A stretch of DNA of 47,817 bases, from positions 1 through 47,817 of the forward strand of contig JBPOHE010000116.1 of assembly GCA_052035915.1 (NCBI GenBank), in the 5' to 3' direction. The translations under genes were made by a program, and so were the position numbers. The stretch's first letter is position 1, and every line of letters begins with the position of its first letter. The DNA is from JBPOHE01 sp052035915 (GTDB lineage Bacteria; Pseudomonadota; Gammaproteobacteria; Chromatiales; Chromatiaceae). Positions 13,584-20,404 of the stretch are shown here, piece after piece. A model generated the notes under the pieces. The model was not told where the DNA came from and made no database searches. It was given only the letters and a program-made list of their open reading frames with translations.

Positions 13584-14354
13584 ATGCCTTGGATCTTCGA
13601 TTTCGCTCAAGACATCGGTCAGCGCCATGAGCAGGAGGATCGGCTGGCCGTCATCAGTTCCAGTGAGGGGAAGCGACACCTGCTGGTCGTCGGCGACGGC
13701 ATGGGCGGCTACCAGCATGGGGCCCTGGCGGCGCAAACCCTGGTCGATACCGCCCGGGCCTGTTTCCGCCTTCTGGATTCGGAACCGCCGGGGGCGCTGC
13801 TGGAACGCATCTGCCATGAGGCCCATGTGGCGATCGGCGTGGCGACGGCCGGAGAGCTACCGGCACCGGGTAGCACCTGCGCCTTGCTCTACCTGGCGGA
13901 GGCGGAAGCCGCCTGGGCCCATGTGGGAGACAGCCGGATCTACCATTTCCGGCGGGGAAAGGCGCTCAGCCGTACCACCGACCACTCCCTGGCCGCCCTG
14001 CTGGCCAGGGTTCCCCAGGCTCGACCGGCCGATCTCCCCGAAGCCATGCTCAGGAGCCAACTCTATATGCGCCTGGGGGGCGATCGCCCCCCGCAACCCG
14101 ATCTAGGCGCCAGCCTGGTCGAGCCGGGTGATGTCTTTCTCCTCTGCAGCGACGGTTTCTGGGGGGCGATCGAGCCGGAGACTCTCATGGGTCGCCTCCC
14201 CACCGGTCCCCTCGGCCAACATCGGGCCGCTGAATTCGTCGCCCTGGCCCGGGAGAGGTGTGACGGCGGTTGCGACAACATCAGCCTGGTGCTGGCCGAA
14301 TGGCGGCCGGGTTTCGCTCAACGGCTGAGGCGGTATTTCGTCCGCTCAGGGTAA
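13584..14354 (+). CDS. PP2C-family Ser/Thr protein phosphatase
   Basis: A 256-aa single-domain Stp/PrpC-type phosphatase. The metal-binding motifs of the PPM family are visible in order: GDGMGG near residue 34, GSTCALLYL, HVGDSRIYHFR, SDGFWG and GCDNISLVL near the C-terminus. It removes phosphate from Ser/Thr residues using two Mn/Mg ions. It is cytoplasmic: no signal peptide or membrane helix. It directly follows the Ser/Thr kinase and presumably reverses its action. The queA start is only 64 bases downstream, so read-through between the two is possible. Confidence 0.93.
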   Translation: MPWIFDFAQDIGQRHEQEDRLAVISSSEGKRHLLVVGDGMGGYQHGALAAQTLVDTARACFRLLDSEPPGALLERICHEAHVAIGVATAGELPAPGSTCALLYLAEAEAAWAHVGDSRIYHFRRGKALSRTTDHSLAALLARVPQARPADLPEAMLRSQLYMRLGGDRPPQPDLGASLVEPGDVFLLCSDGFWGAIEPETLMGRLPTGPLGQHRAAEFVALARERCDGGCDNISLVLAEWRPGFAQRLRRYFVRSG

Positions 14355-14418
14355 CTTCTCGGCCGGCTTGGGATGGATCGGTTGAGGCGGAGGCGAAATG
14401 GTATAAGATGCCCCCGCC

Positions 14419-15459
14419 ATGCGCCTCACGGACTTCGATTATTTCCTTCCCCACGAGCTGATCGCCCAGTATCCCTTGCCGGAGCGTCGCCAGTCCCGTC
14501 TGCTGGTGGTCGACGGCAACCAGGGCGAGACCCTGGATCTGGGATTCGCCGATCTGCTCAGCCGCTTGCGGCCCGGCGATCTCCTGGTAGGCAACGATAC
14601 CCGGGTCATGAAGGCGCGTTTCCACGGGCACAAGACTACAGGAGGGGAGGTCGAGATCCTGATCGAGCGGCTCCTGGGGCCGGATCTGGCTCTGGCGCAT
14701 CTGGGTTGCAGCAAGAAGCCGCGGCCGGGAGCGAGGTTGTGGCTGAATGGGGCTGAGGCGCTCGAAGTCCTGGGGCGTCGGGACGAACTCTTCGAGCTGC
14801 GGGTCCTGGGAGAGGATGTTTACTCCCTCATGGAGCGTTGTGGACAGATTCCGCTCCCACCCTATATCGAGCGTAGCCCGACGGCGCTGGACGAGGAACG
14901 CTACCAGACCGTGTTCAGCCGTGTTCCGGGGGCCGTCGCCGCCCCAACGGCTGGTCTGCACTTCGATGACGACCTCTTGCGGGACCTTGAACGCCTGGGG
15001 GTGCGTCGGGCCTGGGTTACGTTGCACGTCGGTGCCGGGACCTTTCAGCCGGTGCGGGGCGAGAATCTCGAGGCCCATCGAATGCACAGCGAATATATGG
15101 AGGTGGGCGAGACCACCTGCGAGCTGATCGCCGAAACCCGGGCGCGAGGGGGGCGGGTGGTCGCGGTGGGGACGACCAGCGTCCGCAGCCTGGAGACCGC
15201 CGCCGCCTCCGGTCGGATCCGGCCTTTCCGCGGCGAGACACGGCTCTTCATCCGTCCGGGATATCCTTTCCGTTGTGTGGACCTCCTCATCACCAACTTC
15301 CATCTGCCCCGCTCGACCCTGCTGATGCTGGTGACGGCCTTCGGCGGTTTCGATGTCGTCATGGCCGCCTATCGTCACGCCGTGGCCGGGGGATACCGCT
15401 TTTTCAGCTATGGCGACGCCATGCTGATCACCAGGTTGGAGGCCGGGGTGGGAAGATAG
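14419..15459 (+). CDS. queA: S-adenosylmethionine:tRNA ribosyltransferase-isomerase QueA
   Basis: A 346-aa protein, the usual length for the family. QueA transfers and isomerises the ribosyl group of SAM onto 7-aminomethyl-7-deazaguanine in tRNA to make epoxyqueuosine. Family landmarks: the N-terminal DFDYFLPHELIAQYPLPER, the GDLLVGNDTRVMKARF segment, AAPTAGLHF, HVGAGTFQPVR, HRMHSEY and the C-terminal FGGFDVVMAAYRHAV. It is followed by tgt, which inserts the deazaguanine precursor in the same pathway; this is the classical gammaproteobacterial order. The gap to tgt is long (185 bases) and holds two strong palindromes, so the genes may not be simply co-transcribed. Confidence 0.97.
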   Translation: MRLTDFDYFLPHELIAQYPLPERRQSRLLVVDGNQGETLDLGFADLLSRLRPGDLLVGNDTRVMKARFHGHKTTGGEVEILIERLLGPDLALAHLGCSKKPRPGARLWLNGAEALEVLGRRDELFELRVLGEDVYSLMERCGQIPLPPYIERSPTALDEERYQTVFSRVPGAVAAPTAGLHFDDDLLRDLERLGVRRAWVTLHVGAGTFQPVRGENLEAHRMHSEYMEVGETTCELIAETRARGGRVVAVGTTSVRSLETAAASGRIRPFRGETRLFIRPGYPFRCVDLLITNFHLPRSTLLMLVTAFGGFDVVMAAYRHAVAGGYRFFSYGDAMLITRLEAGVGR

Positions 15460-15463
15460 CGGG

Positions 15464-15495
15464 CAAAAAAAAGCGCGGCTTGGGGATGCCGCGCT
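15464..15495 (-). terminator. Minus-strand-type intrinsic terminator downstream of queA
   Basis: A perfect 8-bp stem AGCGCGGC (15472-15479) and GCCGCGCT (15488-15495) is bordered on the left by a run of A (15464-15471). Read on the minus strand this is a textbook hairpin followed by eight U residues. On the plus strand no U-tract follows the hairpin, so for queA it is at best a partial terminator. No minus-strand gene is evident to its right. Confidence 0.5.
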
Positions 15496-15527
15496 AAAGT
15501 TCCACCAAAGGAGGATGGAGGAGTTGC

Positions 15528-15555
15528 ACTGAACATTCATGAGTGAATGTTCAGT
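15528..15555. promoter_or_regulatory. Perfect 12-bp palindrome in the queA-tgt gap (operator candidate)
   Basis: ACTGAACATTCA (15528-15539) and TGAATGTTCAGT (15544-15555) are exact reverse complements around TGAG. The symmetric TGAA...TTCA form is like operators of TetR-type repressors, but it would also form a stable RNA hairpin. It lies 90 bases before the tgt start. No regulator gene is adjacent. Confidence 0.45.
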
Positions 15556-15644
15556 ATATGATTATTCTCTAATATTTGGGACATCAATGTCAAGCATTTT
15601 TCCTTTCGTTCCCCATGGCCTTGAGATGGGCACCAGGAATGGGT

Positions 15645-16784
15645 ATGCGTTTTGAAGTGCTCGCTACTTCGGGCCAGGCCAGAACCGGGCGTTTGCTTTT
15701 CCCCCGCGGCGTCGTGCAGACCCCGGCCTTCATGCCCGTGGGAACCTATGGCACCGTCAAGGCGATGACGCCGGAGGAACTCGAAGACCTGGGCGCCGAG
15801 ATCATCCTCGGCAATACCTTCCATCTGCTGCTGAGACCGGGCACGTCAGTCATCCGGCGCCTGGGAGATCTGCACTCCTTCATGCACTGGGAGCGGCCCA
15901 TTCTCACCGACTCCGGCGGCTTTCAGGTCTTCAGCCTGGGGAAGCTGCGGAAGATCAAGGAGGCGGGGGTCACTTTTCGCTCGCCGATCGACGGACGTCA
16001 GGTATTCATGGGGCCGGAGGAATCCATGCAGGTCCAGCGGGAGCTGGGGTCGGACATCGTCATGGTCTTCGACGAGTGCACCCCCTACCCGGCGACGGAG
16101 GCGGAGGCCCGCCATTCCATGGAACTCTCCCTGCGCTGGGCGGAACGCAGTCGTTTGGCCCATGGCGACAACCCCGCGGCCTTGTTCGGCATCGTCCAGG
16201 GCGGGGTGTACGATCACCTGCGGGAGGCGTCCTTGATGGGCCTGAGGGCGATCGGCTTCGACGGCTATGCGGTAGGCGGTCTTTCCGTGGGGGAGCCGCC
16301 GGCCGACCGTTGGCGCATCCTGGATCGCCTGGGGGAACAGTTGCCGATCCAGGCTCCACGCTACCTCATGGGGGTGGGGACGCCCGCGGATATTTTGGAG
16401 GCGGTGTGCCGGGGCATAGATATGTTCGACTGCGTGCTGCCGACCCGCAATGCCCGCAACGGTCATCTCTTCACCCATCATGGGCTGGTGCGTCTTCGTA
16501 ATGCCAAATACCGGGACGCCGAGGGTCCCCCGGATCCCCTCTGCTCATGCTACACCTGTCGGCACTACAGCCTGAGTTATCTCAGGCATCTGGATCGCTG
16601 CGGCGAGATCCTCGGCGCCCGCCTCAACAGTATCCACAACCTGCATTATTACCAGACCTTGATGCGGGATCTGCGGGCCGCCATCAGCGAGCAGCGGTTG
16701 GAGGCCTATGTGGAGGAGTTCTATCGGCTCCAGGGCGGGGCCAGGCCAGTCCCTGGGAACCAACTTGCTCGTCGGACGCTGTAG
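15645..16784 (+). CDS. tgt: tRNA-guanine transglycosylase
   Basis: From the ATG at 15645 (AGGA eight bases upstream) the product is 379 aa, the normal bacterial length. An in-frame ATG at 15639 is a close alternative. Tgt exchanges guanine 34 of tRNA-Tyr/His/Asn/Asp for preQ1. Visible landmarks: LTDSGGFQVFSL with the catalytic region, GIVQGG, GYAVGGLSVGE, MGVGTP, DCVLPTRNARNGHLFT and the zinc site CSCYTC...H near the C-terminus. In many relatives yajC-secD-secF follow; here a dispersed repeat and a small membrane protein gene follow instead. Confidence 0.97.
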   Translation: MRFEVLATSGQARTGRLLFPRGVVQTPAFMPVGTYGTVKAMTPEELEDLGAEIILGNTFHLLLRPGTSVIRRLGDLHSFMHWERPILTDSGGFQVFSLGKLRKIKEAGVTFRSPIDGRQVFMGPEESMQVQRELGSDIVMVFDECTPYPATEAEARHSMELSLRWAERSRLAHGDNPAALFGIVQGGVYDHLREASLMGLRAIGFDGYAVGGLSVGEPPADRWRILDRLGEQLPIQAPRYLMGVGTPADILEAVCRGIDMFDCVLPTRNARNGHLFTHHGLVRLRNAKYRDAEGPPDPLCSCYTCRHYSLSYLRHLDRCGEILGARLNSIHNLHYYQTLMRDLRAAISEQRLEAYVEEFYRLQGGARPVPGNQLARRTL

Positions 16785-16853
16785 CGGGACGGCCAGACTC
16801 GGCTCCGATGAGGCGAGACAAGTCCTACAGGACATTGGTGTGAACCTGATGTA

Positions 16854-16976
16854 GCTCCGGGCATCGACCGAAAATGGCCGGCTTTTGTTCTCAAAAGAAG
16901 AACAATAGCCATATAAAATCGGTATTGTTCTTATTTGGAGAACGAAAACCGAACCAACAAGCCCCGGCCCGGGAGC
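16854..16976 (+). repeat. GTTCTC-family palindromic element, copy B
   Basis: Starts with GCTCCGGGC (16854-16862) and ends with GCCCGGGAGC (16967-16976). Core arms: GGCTTTTGTTCTC then GAAGAACAATA, an AT-rich spacer, TATTGTTCT then GGAGAACGAAAACCG. The second pair is close to the reverse complement of the first. It lies between tgt and the small membrane protein gene, the only gap here besides copy D where both neighbours are in tandem. Confidence 0.8.
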
Positions 16977-17124
16977 GCCGACACTTCCAGTCCATGCGAA
17001 CGCCCGGGCGCCCCTTGAAGCTGAGGCCAGCGGACCCTACTGTCGAGACTTGGGGGCCAGTCGATGGGAGACGGCCCCGACCTGCCAACTACCCAAGCCG
17101 AGATTCAGAAGAGCGAAACAACCC

Positions 17125-17418
17125 ATGCGCGTCGAAATGAAGTATCCCCCGAAACTGGGGTGGCCGGAGCGTATCCTGGCTGTGGCGGTCGCCATCCTGG
17201 TGCTCTTTGTGGGCTTGACCCTGGGTATCGTCATTCTGGGGATCCTGGCCGCCGTCGCCGCGGTAGTGGGGGTACGCCTCTGGTGGTTGCGACGGCGCCT
17301 GCGACGGGAAGGACTCCAGGGCGAGGCCAGTATCATCGAGACCCATTACGAGGTGGTGGAAGAACAACATCTCCTTCCGCCACCGAACCCCGGCAAAAGA
17401 CATCGAAGACGTGTTTGA
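17125..17418 (+). CDS. Small membrane protein of unknown function
   Basis: From the ATG at 17125 (MRVEMKYPPK) the product is 97 aa. Residues about 13-52 form one long or two closely spaced hydrophobic helices (ILAVAVAILVLFVG and IVILGILAAVAAVVG), followed by a basic stretch WWLRRRLRR and an acidic then Pro/Arg-rich tail. This suggests an inner-membrane anchor with a cytoplasmic tail. Its end overlaps the start of the zinc-ribbon gene by a few bases (17411-17418), so the two are probably co-translated. I do not recognise a named family. Confidence 0.7.
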   Translation: MRVEMKYPPKLGWPERILAVAVAILVLFVGLTLGIVILGILAAVAAVVGVRLWWLRRRLRREGLQGEASIIETHYEVVEEQHLLPPPNPGKRHRRRV

Positions 17419-17923
17419 AGTGAGCGATCAGGTGACTGATACCCATTTCGGCGCTTTGCCGCCCCGTTACGGCTTCATGCTGAATCCCTATCCGGATCAG
17501 CGCCTCTCATCTTGCCCAGTATGCGATGGCAAAACCGGACAGCGGAAACTTCCCCTGGTGATCCATATCGATCCCGGGCATTTCGTGTTATTGAACTATA
17601 CCTGTCGCTATTGCGGGAATTGCGAGCTACTGGTTGCCCACAAGCCGGTCATCGAACATTTGCTGACCTTGACGTTCCACCAGCGGGGGCACCCGGAGGC
17701 CATCGGGAATCCCTACCTGATTCTCGGCACCATGGACAAAAAGCATTGGCGGGAGAGCTTGACGCAACCCAAAGGAATTATGGAGTCTCTTGATTATATA
17801 AGCGATTTTGCTGTCTATTACGAAGAACTCCGCATGACCCAGGGCGGTTGGTTCCCGAAAGGCCAGAAACCGCCGATATGGCAACCCCCGCCATCCCAGG
17901 AGTGGGTCCGCCCCAAGCGCTGA
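17411..17923 (+). CDS. Zinc-ribbon protein of unknown function
   Basis: A 170-aa soluble protein. Two cysteine knuckles, CPVC (about residue 35) and CRYCGNC (about 65), spaced like a zinc ribbon, frame a beta-rich segment with KLPLVIHIDP and HFVLLNYTC. The C-terminal half is charged and Trp-rich and ends in basic residues. It overlaps the membrane protein gene upstream by eight bases. I do not recognise a described function. The codon use is a little less GC-rich than in the surrounding genes. Confidence 0.75.
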   Translation: MFEVSDQVTDTHFGALPPRYGFMLNPYPDQRLSSCPVCDGKTGQRKLPLVIHIDPGHFVLLNYTCRYCGNCELLVAHKPVIEHLLTLTFHQRGHPEAIGNPYLILGTMDKKHWRESLTQPKGIMESLDYISDFAVYYEELRMTQGGWFPKGQKPPIWQPPPSQEWVRPKR

Positions 17924-17965
17924 GCGGAAGGCTGGCCCAATTCGCCGCCGCTTACGAACCAGCGC

Positions 17966-18448
17966 TCAGGCGAGGCGCTCGTACCAGCGCAGACACTGCG
18001 CCAAGGTCGGGTTGACCAGGCCGGACAAGGGCAAGGAAGCGGTATCCACCGAGGCGAGGAAGTTTTTTACATGGACGCCCAGACCCGTGTCCCCCTCCAG
18101 GCGCAAATGGCGTTGGAAAAACAGGGTGTCCGGATCTTCCCGCCCGGTGATCAGCAGCATGAAGTCATACAGGGAACCGCTCACACTGAGATCCACCTCG
18201 ACATCGGACGCCAGGGCAACGAATCCCGGCCCTTCCAGACCCACCGCGAAACTGACATTGGCGTCCCGTACCCGGATACGCAGGCGGCGATTCTGGAGAA
18301 AATCCAGCTCGCCCCGGGCCAGTTCGCGGGCGAAGATCCGTTCCAACAGGGTGGCGGCCACCAGACTGTGTACCCGCTCCGGGACCAGTCGCAGGGGGGC
18401 GCCGAACAGGCGGGGGAGTTGAGGACGCGGCACTGAAAGAGAAGTCAT
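17966..18448 (-). CDS. ubiT: Ubiquinone biosynthesis accessory factor UbiT (SCP2 lipid-binding domain)
   Basis: A 160-aa SCP2-domain protein. N-terminal LVPERVHSLVAATLLERIFA is followed by an SCP2 fold with LDFLQNRRLRIRVRD and DVEVDLSVSGSLYDFMLLITGR-type segments, then DTLFFQRHLRLEGDTGLGVHVKN, typical of UbiT/YhbT. UbiT binds ubiquinone precursors and, with the UbiU-UbiV hydroxylase, supports O2-independent ubiquinone synthesis. ubiU and ubiV are not in this window. It is divergent from the dioxygenase gene, with an 84-base shared gap containing an FNR-like half-site. Confidence 0.88.
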   Translation of the reverse strand: MTSLSVPRPQLPRLFGAPLRLVPERVHSLVAATLLERIFARELARGELDFLQNRRLRIRVRDANVSFAVGLEGPGFVALASDVEVDLSVSGSLYDFMLLITGREDPDTLFFQRHLRLEGDTGLGVHVKNFLASVDTASLPLSGLVNPTLAQCLRWYERLA

Positions 18449-18477
18449 GGCGGCTACACCAGAGCAGCAAAAAACCG

Positions 18478-18491
18478 TTGATGGGGAGTAA
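18478..18491 (-). promoter_or_regulatory. Weak FNR/Anr-like site upstream of ubiT
   Basis: TTGATGGGGAGTAA keeps one perfect half (TTGAT) and a poor second half compared with TTGAT-N4-ATCAA. It lies 30-43 bases upstream of the ubiT start. Given the anaerobic role of UbiT, oxygen control would make sense, but the match is poor and this is a suggestion only. Confidence 0.25.
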
Positions 18492-18532
18492 TATTAGCAA
18501 ATTATCATGTTTACGACGAGGATCTTGCTCCT

Positions 18533-19414
18533 GTGAACGCCGGCGAAAACCCCTTCGATCTCAATAACCATTCCGCTTATCAAGCCTGGCGCGACGCCAA
18601 GCTGGCCGAGTATCCGGAAGAACTCGAGGACCTGATCGTCGAGATCCAGGATCCCCGCCGCTTGACCAGCATCGAACAGGCGACCTTGCGCCGCCTCTGT
18701 CGCCGCACCAACATGGCCATCTATGTGGGTCGCACCGGCACCGACGCGGACAAGGACATCATCCAGTCCATTGGCGGGACCTTCGGCCTGCACCGCCTGG
18801 ATCACAACAAAGGCGCCGACGAGGACGCCATCTCCTCCCTGAGCGTGCACGCCGACGCCTTCCACCGTGGCTACATCCCCTACACCAACCGACCCATCGC
18901 CTGGCATACGGACGGCTATTACAACGACGCCGGGCAGCAGATCCATGGTCTCATCCTCCACTGTGTGCAACCGGCGGATCAAGGCGGCGAAAACGACCTG
19001 CTCGACCACGAGATCCTCTATATTCATCTGCGGGATCAGGACCCCGAACTGATCCGCGCCCTCATGCATCCCCGGGCCATGACCATCCCGCCGAACGACA
19101 GCGGCGGCGAAAGGGTTCGCGAGGCCGTGACCGGGCCGGTCTTCGCCGTCGCCCCCGACGGTCATCTGCACATGCGCTATACCGATCGCAGCCGGAGCAT
19201 CCACTGGCTGGACGACGCCGGAGTCCAGGAGGCGGTGGCCCGGCTCAAGGAGTTTCTCAATCAGCCTTCGCCCTGGCATTTCCGAGGCAAGCTCCAGGCC
19301 GGCTGGGGCTTGCTCTGCAACAATGTGCTCCATACCCGGAGCGGCTTCGAGGACCTGGAACACCGGCGCCTGCTCTATCGTGCCCGCTATTACGACCGCA
19401 TCCAGGGAACTTGA
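18533..19414 (+). CDS. TauD/TfdA-family Fe(II)/2-oxoglutarate-dependent dioxygenase
   Basis: A 293-aa protein starting at GTG (18533); no in-frame ATG fits better. The facial triad is visible: WHTDGYYN (His125, Asp127) and LHTRSGF (His267), with the 2-oxoglutarate-binding arginine in RRLLYRARYYD. Such enzymes couple 2-oxoglutarate decarboxylation to hydroxylation. The N-terminus (NPFDLNNHSAYQAWRDAKLA) and overall pattern resemble TauD-like proteins of the gamma-butyrobetaine hydroxylase group. The next gene, 58 bases downstream, encodes the DUF971 domain normally fused to such enzymes, which suggests they work together. The substrate is unknown. Confidence 0.88.
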   Translation: MNAGENPFDLNNHSAYQAWRDAKLAEYPEELEDLIVEIQDPRRLTSIEQATLRRLCRRTNMAIYVGRTGTDADKDIIQSIGGTFGLHRLDHNKGADEDAISSLSVHADAFHRGYIPYTNRPIAWHTDGYYNDAGQQIHGLILHCVQPADQGGENDLLDHEILYIHLRDQDPELIRALMHPRAMTIPPNDSGGERVREAVTGPVFAVAPDGHLHMRYTDRSRSIHWLDDAGVQEAVARLKEFLNQPSPWHFRGKLQAGWGLLCNNVLHTRSGFEDLEHRRLLYRARYYDRIQGT

Positions 19415-19472
19415 GCCCAGGGTCGACCACCCCCAAGTGCGTGACGTATCCATATCCCCAGGAGCCCCCGGC

Positions 19473-20135
19473 ATGAGCGACGCCCAGAGTCAACGCCTCC
19501 CGATCGAGATCAATCTCCACCGCAAATCACGGCTGCTGTCCATCCGTTTCGCCGACGGCGCCCAGTTCGAGCTGCCCTGTGAATATCTGCGCGTGTTCTC
19601 CCGCGCCGCCGAAGTCCGCGCCATGCGCCAGCCGGTGGTCGGCAAGGAGAACGTCAATATCGATCGCATCGAACCCCAGGGCCAGTATGCGATCCGGCTG
19701 ATCTTCGACGACGGCCACGACACCGGCATCTATTCCTGGGACAGCCTCTATGAACTCGGGCTCAATCGGGAGCAAAACTGGGCCGAGTATCTCCACCGCT
19801 TGGAGGAGATGGGGTACCAGCGCCAACCCGATCCCAGCGAGCGCCCGGGGCGACGCATCAAGATCCTCTTTTTTTCCTATCTGGTGCAAAAGCTCCGCCG
19901 AGACCATCTCGACCTGGTGCTGCCCGAAGACCTGACTACGGTCGGCGACCTGCTCGAGTCATTGCGTCGACGCGAACCGGAGAACGCCCACCTGCTCGCC
20001 GACAAGGCGCTAAGGATCACCGTCAACAAACAGTTCAGCGAACTCTTCACCAGGCTGGAGGACGGCGACGAGGTCGCCCTGGTACCCAACTCCCCCGTCC
20101 CGCCCGCCCCGCCGAAACCCCCGGCGAGGCATTAG
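19473..20135 (+). CDS. DUF971 (GBBH-like N-terminal) domain fused to a MoaD/ThiS-like domain
   Basis: A 220-aa protein; ATG 19473 has AGGAG eight bases upstream. Residues about 8-115 are a DUF971 domain: INLHRKSRLLSIRFADG, FELPCEYLRVFSRAAEVR, NVNIDRIEPQGQYAI, LIFDDGHDTGIYSWDSLYEL. Residues about 128-205 are a beta-grasp MoaD-like domain: IKILFFSYLVQKL, TVGDLLESLRR, LRITVNKQF and GDEVALVPN. MoaD and ThiS normally end in Gly-Gly for thiocarboxylation; here the chain runs into a Pro-rich tail (PPAPPKPPARH) and has no Gly-Gly, so sulfur carriage is unlikely. DUF971 is the N-terminal domain of eukaryotic gamma-butyrobetaine hydroxylase, whose catalytic half is of the TauD type encoded just upstream. 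Confidence 0.9.
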   Translation: MSDAQSQRLPIEINLHRKSRLLSIRFADGAQFELPCEYLRVFSRAAEVRAMRQPVVGKENVNIDRIEPQGQYAIRLIFDDGHDTGIYSWDSLYELGLNREQNWAEYLHRLEEMGYQRQPDPSERPGRRIKILFFSYLVQKLRRDHLDLVLPEDLTTVGDLLESLRRREPENAHLLADKALRITVNKQFSELFTRLEDGDEVALVPNSPVPPAPPKPPARH

Positions 20136-20164
20136 GCGAGTACCGGAAAAGGCACTACCAGCTT

Positions 20165-20231
20165 GTAGGTCGGCATTCCCATGCCGACGACTGATTCTGC
20201 ACCCAATGGCGGCAAAGGGTTGCCGCCCTAC
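20165..20231 (+). repeat. Double-hairpin REPIN-like element, copy 1 (5' side of the DUF349 gene)
   Basis: Two hairpins, GTCGGCAT/ATGCCGAC and GGCGGCAA/TTGCCGCC, framed by GTAGG (start) and CCTAC (end). The reverse complement of 23340-23408 aligns with it along its length. The gap 20136-20404 otherwise shows no gene; a promoter for the DUF349 gene must lie in its last 170 bases. Confidence 0.7.
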
Positions 20232-20404
20232 GGCTGGTATGATGGTTTCTAGAATTCACCTTAGACCATGGTCTACGATCCCGTCGACGGCCTGATGTTT
20301 CCCGACCACCGCCACCCCTCAGCCATTCGCTATGCGCACCTCCCCATTTCCCCGGTAGAGCGCGCTAAAATAATCTTCTTTTGATCTCGTCACGGGGTGT
20401 CGCC

